DNA of 64,000 nucleotides, taken from assembly GCF_041346925.1 (NCBI RefSeq), contig NZ_CP166840.1, forward strand, positions 806,001 through 870,000, in the 5' to 3' direction. Position 1 is the stretch's first letter. Each line of letters opens with the position of its first letter. Positions 45,769-55,626 of this stretch are shown here, in pieces. A model generated the notes under the pieces. The model did not search any database and was not told the origin of the DNA. It was given only the letters and a program-made list of their open reading frames with translations. Made by a program: the position numbers and the translations under genes. The DNA comes from Agaribacterium sp. ZY112 (GTDB taxonomy: Bacteria > Pseudomonadota > Gammaproteobacteria > Pseudomonadales > Cellvibrionaceae).

Positions 45769-46662
45769 ATGCAAAACAACGACTCGATTCTTTTATTCGA
45801 AACCTATCGCCCTGTATTAATGGGCATTGCCTACCGCTTTCTTAGCACTGTGTCAGATGCTGAAGATGTGGTGCAAGATGTTTACCTTAAATGGTCTAAC
45901 GAAGATATTGATACCATTCAAAACCCAGAGGCTTGGTTAAAAACAGTCTGTACACGAAACTGTTTAGATATCGTTAAGTCTGTTGAACGTAAGCGCATAG
46001 ACTATGTCGGCACTTGGCTACCAGAGCCTATTCAAACTGAAACCAGTGCTGAAGATGATTATTTGAATCAGGCGCATCTTGCAGACTCGTTAAGTACCGC
46101 CTTTATTGTCATGTTAGAAAGGCTGACACCCAAAGAAAGGGCGGCCTATCTTTTGTATGAGATTTTTGATACGCCTTATCGCACAGTGGCCGAAGCCCTA
46201 AATCTGGAAGAGCAAACTTGTAGAAAGCTTGTTTCACGAGCTAAAAGCCATATAGAAAAAAACAAAAAACGCGCGCTCGTTTCGCCGGAAAAACAAGCGG
46301 CTTTTGTTAATGCATTTGAATTTGCAATTACCAGTGGTGACTCATCTAACCTGCAAGACCTACTTGCAAACGACATTGTTCTAAGAGCGGATGGCGGAGG
46401 TAAAGTAGCTGCCATATTAAAGCCAATTGAAGGATCATTAGAGGTGCTTAACTTCTTAGTTAACGACCTTAAACAGTTTTGGCATACGTTCACATGGCTT
46501 AAAAGTAAAATTAATGGCAACGACGGTTTTATCATTAAATCTTCAGATCACATTCATGCGATTGTTTCCTTTGAATTTAATGAACAAGATCAGGCTTCTG
46601 AAATTTTTATAATGAGGAACCCAGACAAAATGGCAGCACTTAAAACGATGCCTATAAATTAA
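45769..46662 (+). CDS. ECF41-type sigma factor with SnoaL-like C-terminal extension
   Basis: 298 residues from ATG 45769, which has GGAG upstream and gives a standard sigma-2 start (FETYRPVLMGIAYRFLSTVSDAEDVVQDVYLKW). Sigma-4 follows at about 110-165 (LTPKERAAYLLYEIFDTPYRTVAEAL). Two ECF41 hallmarks are present: WLPEP in the linker and DGGGKV in the C-terminal domain of the SnoaL/NTF2 type, which modulates activity in place of an anti-sigma factor. It lies directly after its likely target gene. Confidence 0.92.
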   Translation: MQNNDSILLFETYRPVLMGIAYRFLSTVSDAEDVVQDVYLKWSNEDIDTIQNPEAWLKTVCTRNCLDIVKSVERKRIDYVGTWLPEPIQTETSAEDDYLNQAHLADSLSTAFIVMLERLTPKERAAYLLYEIFDTPYRTVAEALNLEEQTCRKLVSRAKSHIEKNKKRALVSPEKQAAFVNAFEFAITSGDSSNLQDLLANDIVLRADGGGKVAAILKPIEGSLEVLNFLVNDLKQFWHTFTWLKSKINGNDGFIIKSSDHIHAIVSFEFNEQDQASEIFIMRNPDKMAALKTMPIN

Positions 46663-46667
46663 GCCCT

Positions 46668-47147
46668 ATGATGATAAACACTCCCATATTGATAAGTATA
46701 TTACTGCTCATGACTATTTCAGAAAACTGCTTAACAGAAGAAGTACCTAAACCACTGACACAAATCGTTAACCCCACTAAACTATATGACCCCGCCCCCT
46801 ATGGTTATAGCCACGTAGTAATAGCAAATAAAGTTGCCTATATTGCAGGCCAAGGAGGGGAAGATTCAGAAGGCAAGCTCGAAAATGACTTTGCCAAACA
46901 AGTAAGACAAGCATACAAGAATCTCTTTACTGCATTAGAAGCTATAAACACATCACCCAATAACGTTAGCAAACTCACAACCTATGTTGTGAACTACGAT
47001 CAATCGATGCTTGAAACAATGACCAAGGAACTCGTATCTGCTTTTGGTGAGCATTTACCAGCACAAACACTGGTGCCCGTTCCGCGCTTAGCTATCGACG
47101 GAATGTTATTTGAGGTTGATGCTATCGCTATTATGGAAAAAGACTAA
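46668..47147 (+). CDS. RidA family protein with signal peptide
   Basis: 159 residues. A signal-like N-terminal helix (TPILISILLLMTISENCLT) precedes a full RidA (YjgF/YER057c) domain: YSHVVIANKVAYIAGQGG, AYKNLFTALEAI, and LVPVPRLAIDGMLFEVDAIA. The catalytic Arg of enamine deaminases is present in the VPRLA motif. Export of a RidA protein is less common. It starts six bases after the sigma factor stop and probably belongs to the same operon. Confidence 0.8.
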   Translation: MMINTPILISILLLMTISENCLTEEVPKPLTQIVNPTKLYDPAPYGYSHVVIANKVAYIAGQGGEDSEGKLENDFAKQVRQAYKNLFTALEAINTSPNNVSKLTTYVVNYDQSMLETMTKELVSAFGEHLPAQTLVPVPRLAIDGMLFEVDAIAIMEKD

Positions 47148-47190
47148 GTGAGCTGCTCAGTCCATATTTAAGGCATATCTGCTTTGGTGT

Positions 47191-47823
47191 TTAATCAAAG
47201 CCCGAAGACAAGATTTCTTCCTTTAAACAACCACTTTTAAGGGCCGAGGGTGTGCAGCTAAACCAACGCTGCATCTCTCTGCTCATATGTGATTGATCCG
47301 CATAGCCCGATGATAATGCCGCACTTGTTAGGCAAGGCTCTTTTAAAAGTAGACGAGCGCAACGCCTAGCCCTCGCCAACGAGCGCCAAACACTAGGAGC
47401 GACTCCCGTTTCTAGTTTGATATGGCGCTGTAAGGTTCTAAGCGAGACACCTAAATTTTTTGAAACCAACTCAATGCTGTTTAAATCTGAGCGAAGGCCA
47501 GCCAGTGCCTCAGAAACCGATGGTTTTAATACGCAAAAGTCTTCAACTAAACCGCTACTTAGCTTATCAGCAGGGTTATAAAGCAGTTTCTCAAGCGCCT
47601 GCTCATTAATAGACACTCCAGGTGCTAATCTAAGCCCTTGAAAGCTCGTTCCCTCTTTTATGCTTATTTCATATGTAGCTAAAACTAAGGGGGAAACAAA
47701 AAAATGGCTGCTGCCATCTCGGTTTTTCTTAACAATAAGATCTCGGCAGCCGTCAGCGACTATCGTACTGAGTGAATCTTGTGAGGCTTTATAACTCCAC
47801 GCTTCGAGCAAAATATTATTCAT
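47191..47823 (-). CDS. AraC family transcriptional regulator
   Basis: 210 residues. C-terminal double helix-turn-helix: NLGVSLRTLQRHIKLETGVAPSVW and the second at LTSAALSSGYADQSHMSREMQRWF. The N-terminal part is short and resembles the DUF6597 type seen in this group. It is convergent with the ridA gene and divergent from the phosphotransferase gene. Its target may be the ECF41 operon or neighbours; not known. Confidence 0.85.
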   Translation of the reverse strand: MNNILLEAWSYKASQDSLSTIVADGCRDLIVKKNRDGSSHFFVSPLVLATYEISIKEGTSFQGLRLAPGVSINEQALEKLLYNPADKLSSGLVEDFCVLKPSVSEALAGLRSDLNSIELVSKNLGVSLRTLQRHIKLETGVAPSVWRSLARARRCARLLLKEPCLTSAALSSGYADQSHMSREMQRWFSCTPSALKSGCLKEEILSSGFD

Positions 47824-47966
47824 CGTTTAGCAGGGCTAGGTTCTTATATTCCACTAGCATAACGCTTTCATTTTTATAGAGAAACTGAATGAGTACTTAT
47901 CCACTTCAGCATATAATCTAAACAAGGCTCTAAATCATCTACGAGAGCTAATTAACAGGCCTCAGC

Positions 47967-48956
47967 ATGCTTAGTATTAATACCGATTTTATTCTCAGAG
48001 CAACAAAAGCTCGCGATATATGCGCAATAGAAAAGCTGCAATCACTGTGGAGTGGTTATGGGCAGATATTACGTGTAGGTTTGCAAGGCGGCAGCCATAA
48101 GTCAGTGATTGTTAAGCACATAAAATTGCCCGATAGCGCCGAGCATCCACGCGGTTGGAATACGCAGCTTTCTCATCAGCGTAAGTTAAAGTCGTATCAA
48201 GTGGAGAGCTATTGGTATCAGCACTATGCTCAGCGCTGCGATGTATTCTGCCCTACTCCCAGCTGTCTTGCTCTTGAGCAAGATGAAAACGAAACTTACT
48301 TGCTATTAAGTGATTTAGCCGAGGCCGGTTTTAGTGAACTAAGGCAAACCGCTACAACACAAGAACTCTACGCTTGCCTAAGCTGGCTTGCTCATTTTCA
48401 TGCGCGCTTCTTACAAGAAGTGCCTAAGGGCTTGTGGCTTACTGGCAGCTACTGGCACCTTGCAACTCGCCCCGATGAGCTCAAGGCAACAGAAGATAAA
48501 CAACTGGTAAAAGCCGCACCTTTAATTGATAAAGCCCTACGAGACTGCCCCTACCAAACCCTTATTCACGGTGATGCTAAAATCGCTAACTTCTGCTTTA
48601 TGCCCAAAGACAGTGACAATACAAGTAGTACCGTCGCCGCCGTCGATTTCCAATACGTTGGCGGTGGGTGTGGTGTGCAAGATCTCGCTTATTTTTTAGG
48701 TAGCTGTTTAAGTGAAGAAGAATGCGAGCGCCAAGAAAAAGAACTGCTCGATTATTATTTCCTTATATTAAGCAACGCGGTTAAACAGAGTAACGCGGAT
48801 ATAAATAGCGAGCACTTAGAACAAGAATGGCGTGCGCTTTACGATGTTGCTTGTGCCGACTTTTATCGCTTTTTAGCTGGTTGGAGCCCTGGTCACTGGA
48901 AGCTAAATGGCTATAGTGAGCGTTTATGCCAACAAGTGATCAAGCGGCTTCTTTAA
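47967..48956 (+). CDS. Phosphotransferase of the aminoglycoside/ecdysteroid kinase-like (APH/CHK) fold
   Basis: 329 residues, a protein-kinase-like fold. Catalytic loop [12 protein letters not shown] (HGD with Asn six residues on) and metal-binding [20 protein letters not shown] are present. The N-lobe Lys lies in [10 protein letters not shown]. Substrate unknown: small-molecule kinase of the CHK/DUF1679 type is likely, not antibiotic resistance. The next gene starts 30 bases on. Confidence 0.82.
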   Translation: MLSINTDFILRATKARDICAIEKLQSLWSGYGQILRVGLQGGSHKSVIVKHIKLPDSAEHPRGWNTQLSHQRKLKSYQVESYWYQHYAQRCDVFCPTPSCLALEQDENETYLLLSDLAEAGFSELRQTATTQELYACLSWLAHFHARFLQEVPKGLWLTGSYWHLATRPDELKATEDKQLVKAAPLIDKALRDCPYQTLIHGDAKIANFCFMPKDSDNTSSTVAAVDFQYVGGGCGVQDLAYFLGSCLSEEECERQEKELLDYYFLILSNAVKQSNADINSEHLEQEWRALYDVACADFYRFLAGWSPGHWKLNGYSERLCQQVIKRLL

Positions 48957-48986
48957 ACCGTTAATAAACTCTTAAGTATGTAGTGC

Positions 48987-49916
48987 ATGAATCAGCAGCC
49001 TTTAAATACCCCATTAACTCAAATACAACTCTTAAAGCTGTGTGACACCGCCATTACGGCAGCTAAGGCCGCTGGTGATTATATTTCTCACTTTGATAGA
49101 TCACAGCTTAAGATCGAACACAAAGATTCAGGCAGCAGCCTTGCCTCGCAGGTGGTAACGGAAGTCGACCGTTGCTGTGACCAACTTATTCGCTCGATAT
49201 TAGAGGCGAGCTGCAAGCACTATGGCCTTGCTCTATTATCTGAAGAAAGTAGTGATACCCACCTACAGCAAGAAACCAATCGTTTCACTCAAGATTATTT
49301 CTGGTGCATAGACCCGCTAGATGGAAGCCTGCCTTTTATTCAAAATAAGCCGGGTTATGCGGTATCTATTGCGCTTGTCTCTAGGGCTGGTGAGGCTTTA
49401 ATCGGCGTGGTTTACGATCCAAGTAAGCAAGAGTTGATACATGCCATTAAAGGCTTGGGCACTTATATTAATAAACAGGCCTTTAGCATTGGCTCCGTTA
49501 TAGAAAAAAGCTTAAAAACGCTGTCTGTGTTTGCCGATCTGAGTTTTAAAAGCGAAGCGAGTTACCACAAAACACGCTCGGCATTAAATCAGCTTGCTAT
49601 CGAGCTGAATCTAGAGGGAATCAATGAGATCTATGGCAATGGCGCAGTAAAAAATGCCTGCGCTCTTTTAAGCAGCCGACCTGCTTGTTATATAAAACAA
49701 ATAAAAACAAGCGAAGGTGGAGGCAGCCTTTGGGACTTTGCCGCAAGCAGCTGCATTATTAAAGAAGCCGGTGGCTGGGTGAGTGATATCAACGGTCAGC
49801 CGCTTGAACTCAACCGCAGTGATTCAACCTACATGGGGCATAAAGGGGTTTTATATGCCTCGAGTGAGCCGCTTGCTAGGGCTATGTTAGCGAAGCTTGA
49901 GTTACACACAGCCTAA
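48987..49916 (+). CDS. Inositol monophosphatase family protein (CysQ/SuhB-like)
   Basis: 309 residues with the metal-dependent phosphatase motifs LLSEES near 85, DPLDGSLPFI near 108-115 and WDFAASSCIIKEAGG near 247. Best compared with 3'(2'),5'-bisphosphate nucleotidase CysQ or inositol phosphatase; the two cannot be separated by eye. Runs with the kinase gene before it, so the pair could phosphorylate and dephosphorylate related metabolites (inference). Confidence 0.8.
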   Translation: MNQQPLNTPLTQIQLLKLCDTAITAAKAAGDYISHFDRSQLKIEHKDSGSSLASQVVTEVDRCCDQLIRSILEASCKHYGLALLSEESSDTHLQQETNRFTQDYFWCIDPLDGSLPFIQNKPGYAVSIALVSRAGEALIGVVYDPSKQELIHAIKGLGTYINKQAFSIGSVIEKSLKTLSVFADLSFKSEASYHKTRSALNQLAIELNLEGINEIYGNGAVKNACALLSSRPACYIKQIKTSEGGGSLWDFAASSCIIKEAGGWVSDINGQPLELNRSDSTYMGHKGVLYASSEPLARAMLAKLELHTA

Positions 49917-50160
49917 ACGCCCACAGCCAAAGGTACTCCAAGCCCCCACTTTGGCTATTCTCATGAGACTTAGTTCTCCTCCTTGCCATAACAGCCACAC
50001 ACTCTGAGACATGGTTCGGCTTAACCTTGCAGAAGATACGGATAATGCGCCCATCGCTCACTCGTATGATGCAAAGTTGTTGCCCTTGTTTTAGGAATTT
50101 ATTCAACACGCTTCATAGCGATGCAAATAACCCTAAGTTCAACCTCTTACGGAGCTTACT

Positions 50161-52524
50161 ATGAGTCTTACTCTGCGGGGCTTTAGCGCCCTTTTATTGC
50201 TAACGTTTAGTTCAATACTGTTGGCACAAATAGATTCAGGCACCCTGCCTTTAAGTGGCGATCAGTGTAATTATACTTCTCAGTGTCGAGCTCACTTTGG
50301 CTCGCTTGCGAGTGACTGTAAAAACAGCAGTTCCTCACAGAGCGTATGTATGTGTGGCACTAGCGCCTGTAATGAGCTTATTCCTACTAAGCCAAGCCCC
50401 AGCCCAACACCGGCACTGCCATCGGGTAAGCATCAGGCTCCCGGTTTAATTCAGGCAGAAGACTTTGCTCGTTTTAGTGATACCACCAGCCATAACTCTG
50501 GCGGCCAGTACCGCGATAGCGCCGTTGATATTCAAACAACAAGCGACAGTGGCGGTGGTTATAACATCGGTTGGACAGCGGCAGGTGAATGGCTTGAATA
50601 TGATCTTCAAGTTGTTGATGGCGGTACTTACGACATCCACTTACGCACCGCTTCACCAAGTGGCTCTGGCTCTATTAGTGTTCTTATTAATGGCAAGCAA
50701 AGAGCGTTAGTAAGTACAGCCAACACCGGAGGCTGGCAAAATTGGCAAGACATCCGCGCTAGTGTGGGTGAGCTAAATGCGAATAACTATAAGCTGCGTA
50801 TTAAAGTAGAAACGGCCGGTTTTAATTTAAATTGGCTTGAGCTAAAGCGAACAGGGCCTTTAACGCCACCTGCGGTTATTGATCAGTGCAATAGCACAAA
50901 CCAATGTCGAGTCACTTGGCCTTTAGCGAACGATTGTAAAAATAGTGCTTCGAATCAAAGTGTGTGTATGTGTGGCTCTGAACGCTGTGATGCGCAACCT
51001 AGCGTGCAGCCAACACCACCAACAAATAATGATACCCCAGTATGGAAGGCTTACCTGTCTGCGAAAAAAGAAGGTAAGAACCTGCCTTTACCAAACTTTG
51101 CTTACGCCGGTTATGACAATGCTAATACGGCCATCCCTAAACCATCGTGGCAAGTATTTAATGTTAAAGACTATGGTGCCGTCGCTAACGACAACGGCGA
51201 TGATCTACATGCGATTCAGCAAACGATTAATGCTGCAAGTAAAAAAGATGGCGCCATTGTCTTTTTCCCACGCGGGCGATACCTAGTTAGCGAGCGTAAG
51301 GGCATTACTTCAAGCCTGCTTAGTATCACGGGCTCTAAACTTATTTTACGTGGCGAAGGCTCTGGTGCTAACGGCTCAGTATTATTTTTCCGTGAGCATT
51401 TAAACTCGACAACTCCATCTAAAAAATGGACGACCCCTGCCATGATCGTTGCCAAGGGTACTAACTCAGGCAGCACCGGCAACAGCGTTGCTAAAATAAG
51501 CAAAAATGCTAAGTTGGGCGATCTTATTATTCAGGTGAGTGATAGTAGCAAGTTAAATGCTGGCGATCATATCTATCTGAACTTAAATGATAGCCGTGCT
51601 GCTAATTCAGCCTTAAGCCCTTTTCAGATTGAAAATGAGTGGAGTAAATTTAAGCAGGGGCAATTCTCACGTGAGCTGCATAAAATCGAACGTGTTTCTG
51701 GCAACAAGATCTATTTAAAAACCCCTCTCTATACAGATATTAATAGCCAGTACAATTGGGAAGTAAGAAAAACCAGCTTGGCACACAGTTTAGGTTTTGA
51801 AGACCTACGCTTTGAGGGCAATTGGAAAGACAATTTTGTTCACCATAAAAACATTATTCACGACGGTGGCTGGACAGCCATGCGTATTGGTAACTATCAC
51901 AACTCTTGGCTTAGCAATGTGCACTTTAAAGACTGGAATGCGACAGTAACGATTGTTTCATCTCACTCTATCACGGTGGATGGCTATGTTGATTCAGGTA
52001 ATCGTGGCCATTCGTCACTTAATTTACAAAATGCCTCAAGCATTTTAGTAAGCAACTCTAAAAGCATTGGCGCACGTGGTCAGCATCATGGTTTTGGTGT
52101 AAGTAATTATGCCAGTGGAAATGTTTTCCACCGCGTTAGTTGGCCACAAGGCACTTCGTTTGATACTCATGCCAGCTTCCCTCGCGCAACTTTGTTTGAT
52201 CGCGCCGAAGGTGGCTTTAGTGGCGTAAGTGGTTTTGGTGGTAGCCAGTCTTCACAGCCTAATCATATGGAAGATCTTATATTTTGGAATTTCTTTGATA
52301 AAGGCCAGCATGACGGTGTGTACTGGGATTGGTGGCGTAACGGCGATTCTAAATACGGTCGTTGGTTGTTGCCAAGTGTTATCGGCTGGCACGGCGCACA
52401 GGCTCAATTCAATAATAGTGAGCTAGAACTTAAAGAGTCACACGGGCAGAAAGTAAGCCCAGAGTCACTTTACGAAGCACAACTTAAAGAACGTTTTGGT
52501 TTTGTACCAAGCTGGATTAAATAA
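50161..52524 (+). CDS. Secreted CBM6 plus DUF4955 beta-helix protein (polysaccharide-active)
   Basis: 787 residues with a signal peptide ending at LLAQ. Two copies of a Cys-rich module (CNYTSQCRAHFGSL...DCKN...CMCG near 37-70, and CNSTNQCRVTWPL...DCKN...CMCG near 243-275) flank a CBM6-type carbohydrate-binding domain (IQAEDFARFSDTTSHNSGGQY to NLNWLELK, about 100-230). A Thr/Pro linker follows each. The second half begins with a pectate-lyase-3-like motif (FNVKDYGAVANDNGDDLHAIQ) and ends in a DUF4955-type right-handed beta helix. Likely a polysaccharide-degrading or binding enzyme on marine or plant glycans; the substrate is not known. Confidence 0.8.
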   Translation: MSLTLRGFSALLLLTFSSILLAQIDSGTLPLSGDQCNYTSQCRAHFGSLASDCKNSSSSQSVCMCGTSACNELIPTKPSPSPTPALPSGKHQAPGLIQAEDFARFSDTTSHNSGGQYRDSAVDIQTTSDSGGGYNIGWTAAGEWLEYDLQVVDGGTYDIHLRTASPSGSGSISVLINGKQRALVSTANTGGWQNWQDIRASVGELNANNYKLRIKVETAGFNLNWLELKRTGPLTPPAVIDQCNSTNQCRVTWPLANDCKNSASNQSVCMCGSERCDAQPSVQPTPPTNNDTPVWKAYLSAKKEGKNLPLPNFAYAGYDNANTAIPKPSWQVFNVKDYGAVANDNGDDLHAIQQTINAASKKDGAIVFFPRGRYLVSERKGITSSLLSITGSKLILRGEGSGANGSVLFFREHLNSTTPSKKWTTPAMIVAKGTNSGSTGNSVAKISKNAKLGDLIIQVSDSSKLNAGDHIYLNLNDSRAANSALSPFQIENEWSKFKQGQFSRELHKIERVSGNKIYLKTPLYTDINSQYNWEVRKTSLAHSLGFEDLRFEGNWKDNFVHHKNIIHDGGWTAMRIGNYHNSWLSNVHFKDWNATVTIVSSHSITVDGYVDSGNRGHSSLNLQNASSILVSNSKSIGARGQHHGFGVSNYASGNVFHRVSWPQGTSFDTHASFPRATLFDRAEGGFSGVSGFGGSQSSQPNHMEDLIFWNFFDKGQHDGVYWDWWRNGDSKYGRWLLPSVIGWHGAQAQFNNSELELKESHGQKVSPESLYEAQLKERFGFVPSWIK

Positions 52525-52545
52525 TAGTTAAGCTATTATTTTAAC
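52519..52545 (+). terminator. Hairpin after the CBM6 gene
   Basis: AATAATAG and CTATTATT around TTAAG, then TTTAA. It overlaps the stop codon region. A second stem (TGCGTGG...CCACGCA, 52548-52575) follows. Confidence 0.55.
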
Positions 52546-52789
52546 GATGCGTGGTAAGGCATAGCTTGCCACGCACCACTTTTAACTAAGGTTTATAACA
52601 GGCTTAGTTACTTCCCTCCTAACAATTACCCCCTTAAAGCCTTACGTTAACTATGTGGCTTGGCGTCTTAAGTTAACTCTCTGTCTTTGTAGAGCAATTA
52701 GCAACTTGTTTTTATCGCTATGGTCTAACTAAAACATAGTGGTTTACATGTTTATGTTATTGCTCACAGGCTAACAAAGAGAGTCAGCG

Positions 52790-53008
52790 ATGAAAATCTC
52801 TAGGATGAATGAAAATACACAGCAGTGTTTTCTTAAGTGGTGTAAGCAACATGACTGGGGATGTGAAGCGAAGCTTATTGGCGGGCAGATCACCGATATT
52901 CAAAGCTTTGAAGTCGACCCTAAAAACCGTATTGCTTATGTACCCGTAACAGCCTCATTCGACAATACAGATGATCTGCGAGAATGGGCTGGTTATTGGC
53001 ATAAATAA
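52790..53008 (+). CDS. Small protein of unknown function
   Basis: 72 residues with a ribosome site AAAGAGAG and ATG at 52790. Trp and Cys rich (CFLKWCKQHDWGCEAKL). No family recognised. It stands alone between the CBM6 gene and hemY. Confidence 0.55.
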   Translation: MKISRMNENTQQCFLKWCKQHDWGCEAKLIGGQITDIQSFEVDPKNRIAYVPVTASFDNTDDLREWAGYWHK

Positions 53009-53102
53009 GTGTGCTTGTTAAACCAGCGCATTTATCAAACCAATATATTGGCCATGCTTTACAGCCAGCCAAACGTACTGGGCAGTGCCTAGCTAGTAGT
53101 CA

Positions 53103-54281
53103 CTACACGAGCAAATTGGCGGCTTTTTTATACAGTTCGTAGCTCTCTTCTTTGTCACCACATTTTTCAGATACCAGTGCTAACAAACTCATCGCTTCGG
53201 CGCTTGGTTTTAAGGCCAGCGTTTTTTCTAAATAAGTACGAGCATTACCCCATAATTGATTTTTCATTGCCAATACAGCTAATACAAATAACAGCATTGG
53301 CTGCTCGTTATAACGCTTTAACCAACGCTCGGCTTGTTTCAGCTGGCTACTGGCATCATCAATAGGAAGTTTGGCATAGATCTCTATCATCTCTTCGTGA
53401 TAGTTCTGGTTTAATTCTCGCTCGATCAATGCTTTAAGGTTTTTAGTATCTTCAATCTTTAACAGTAATTTGGCATAGCTTAGTTGTAAGGCGTAATGAC
53501 GTTTTAAAGCTTTAGGCACTGTATTCCAAAACGCTTGAAGCTTCTGTGCATCAAGTTCTTGCTGCAAAAGCGCTTGCGCATTTAAACAATATTCTTGCAG
53601 CAATTCTTGCTCTGTTAGTAACTTGGTTTTACTTAAGCGAGGCAATAGCTCGGTAGATTCTTCCACGCGGTTTAATTCACGCAAGAGCAAAATACGCTGG
53701 CGCAGTACCGTAGCATCGTGAGGCGCTAGCAGCTTTAAACGCTCAGACAGTGCTTCCGCTTCATCATAGCGTTTAAGAGAAATAAGTAGGTTTAAACGCA
53801 CCGCCAATAACCAGCGCTGATCATCTGGGTACTTAAGCTCGGCATCAATTAACAAAGCCAGTGCTTCGTCGATTTTGCCACACTCATTAAGGCTTTTAGC
53901 CTGAACCAAAGTGCGTACCACTGGCAGGTTATTTTTTTGGCTAACCCTATTTAAACAGCGCTGAGCTTCACCAAAGTTGCCCACAACAAAGTTTAACAAG
54001 CCCTGACGATAGTGTTGTTCTATTTTGTTACTACGCAAACCGCTATACCAACGTGTACTGCCTAAAACGGTGGCCAACAATAATTTGATAGAACGTATTA
54101 ATACATAAGCGCCAAGGAGAATACAAAGCACAGCAAACAACGCAAACCAAAAGCTCATTTCTAGGCTTATACCAAAGAGGCTAATTAACACATAACCCGA
54201 ATCGCGCTGAATAAGCTCCAGTAGTAGCACACCACCAGCAAAGACAAAAATCAGAGCGATAATAAAGCTTAACCGTTTCAC
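53103..54281 (-). CDS. hemY: HemY, TPR-containing haem-related membrane protein
   Basis: 392 residues with two N-terminal hydrophobic segments (LSFIIALIFVFAGGVLLLEL; FWFALFAVLCILLGAYVLI) and tetratricopeptide-like helix pairs thereafter. Matches proteobacterial HemY of the hemCDXY cluster, not the protoporphyrinogen oxidase of the same name. Its overlap with hemX is 4 bases. Confidence 0.92.
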   Translation of the reverse strand: MKRLSFIIALIFVFAGGVLLLELIQRDSGYVLISLFGISLEMSFWFALFAVLCILLGAYVLIRSIKLLLATVLGSTRWYSGLRSNKIEQHYRQGLLNFVVGNFGEAQRCLNRVSQKNNLPVVRTLVQAKSLNECGKIDEALALLIDAELKYPDDQRWLLAVRLNLLISLKRYDEAEALSERLKLLAPHDATVLRQRILLLRELNRVEESTELLPRLSKTKLLTEQELLQEYCLNAQALLQQELDAQKLQAFWNTVPKALKRHYALQLSYAKLLLKIEDTKNLKALIERELNQNYHEEMIEIYAKLPIDDASSQLKQAERWLKRYNEQPMLLFVLAVLAMKNQLWGNARTYLEKTLALKPSAEAMSLLALVSEKCGDKEESYELYKKAANLLV

Positions 54282-55612
54282 AGCGCTTTCTCCGCTTCAG
54301 GCTTGCTTGTTAAAGCACTATTGGGCCCCGTCTTTGGCTGAAAAGGCACAGCAGCCTCGGTGGGAGGCTGTATTAATTCGGCTTCAGCTTGGGGGCTTTG
54401 AGCCTGATTTTGGCCATTTATTTTTAACTCAGCTAAACCATGTAATTCTGCTATGTAACTATTAAGCATCTTTAAAGAGCGGCTGATATTCGGCAGCTCT
54501 TGTTTTACATTTAACTTAAGTAAACGCGTTAGCGCTTCGCGATATTGGTCGCGCTCGGGGCTATAAGGAAAATACTGCTCTACCCAGTTTCTTGCTTCTG
54601 ACAAACTGCTTTTATAAACATCGGTTTGCTCGCGTAATAAGGCCAATTGCGCCTGTTCAATCAACAACCTTAAGTTAAGCTGTAAATACGCTGTCGAATC
54701 GGCAGGCAATAAAGCTTTAGGCTGATCTTCATGATCAATGATTCGTACGTAGTTTTTTAAGCTGCCAAGAAAATTAGAAAAGCTGCTTTCAAGCTTTTGC
54801 TCTATACCGCTGTCTTCTGTACTCAGTGTATTTTCAGCGTTTGGCGATGCTTCAAACTCATAGCTTTCTGGCACTAAAGGTAAATTGATTATATTGTGAG
54901 CCAAAGCCCTAAGCTCGATATAAACACCTTCGACATCGACTTTCTTGGCCAACTTTAGCGCGACTAAATCTTCACCAATTGCTGCTCTTAATTCAAATAG
55001 GTCTGGGTCATTGAATTCTCGTAATATGGCATCAGCTTCTTGTAAAAGAGCAATGGCATTATCTGAACGCCGCTCTATTAACACTCGCTGGTTGGCAAGG
55101 CGCAATAAATAGGCAGCCTCCGCTAGCAACCAATCTTCACGTGATGTGGTCGACATGGCTAATAAGCGTTTTTTCTGGTGAGCTATACGCTCCTTAAGAT
55201 CAAGCAGCTCGCCTGTTACTTGTTGATTGGCTGCTTGGCTTGTTTGGTATTTTTTATCGAGCTGGGCTAAGCGCTTATTGAGTTCATTAAACTGTTGCTG
55301 CGTTGATGACAAGGCACTCGAGACTGAACTATTCTGATCCAAGTGTGTTAGCTTTTCGGCTTCCGTTTTTTGCCAAAGCCAATAAAAACCATAACCGGCC
55401 AATATAGATGGCAGCAATAAAGCGACTACGAGCAGCAACACCATGCTGCGCTTTAAGAAAGAGCCGGAGCCGTTTTTAGCCGACGCCGATGAACGCTTAT
55501 CTTCTAGCACTGTTTTTTCTGGCTCGGCTTCTTTTTTCGGCTTTGTATCTTTATCTGCTGCTGCCTCATCGGCATCAATCAGTTCACCAAGCGGCTCTTT
55601 TTCACTTGTCAT
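54278..55612 (-). CDS. hemX: HemX, membrane protein of the hem operon
   Basis: 444 residues. Acidic/basic N-terminal tail, one hydrophobic segment (VLLLVVALLLPSILAGYGFYWLW) and a long coiled coil, typical of the proteobacterial HemX (annotated as uroporphyrinogen III methyltransferase-like, but lacking the methyltransferase domain). Fourteen bases after hemD. Confidence 0.9.
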   Translation of the reverse strand: MTSEKEPLGELIDADEAAADKDTKPKKEAEPEKTVLEDKRSSASAKNGSGSFLKRSMVLLLVVALLLPSILAGYGFYWLWQKTEAEKLTHLDQNSSVSSALSSTQQQFNELNKRLAQLDKKYQTSQAANQQVTGELLDLKERIAHQKKRLLAMSTTSREDWLLAEAAYLLRLANQRVLIERRSDNAIALLQEADAILREFNDPDLFELRAAIGEDLVALKLAKKVDVEGVYIELRALAHNIINLPLVPESYEFEASPNAENTLSTEDSGIEQKLESSFSNFLGSLKNYVRIIDHEDQPKALLPADSTAYLQLNLRLLIEQAQLALLREQTDVYKSSLSEARNWVEQYFPYSPERDQYREALTRLLKLNVKQELPNISRSLKMLNSYIAELHGLAELKINGQNQAQSPQAEAELIQPPTEAAVPFQPKTGPNSALTSKPEAEKAL

Positions 55613-55626
55613 GCGTTTTAACTCAT

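Noticed and set aside
47967..48956. Antibiotic-resistance aminoglycoside kinase
   Set aside because: The fold is shared, but the sequence fits general CHK/APH-like small-molecule kinases and it is next to a phosphatase gene, not in the cassette array.
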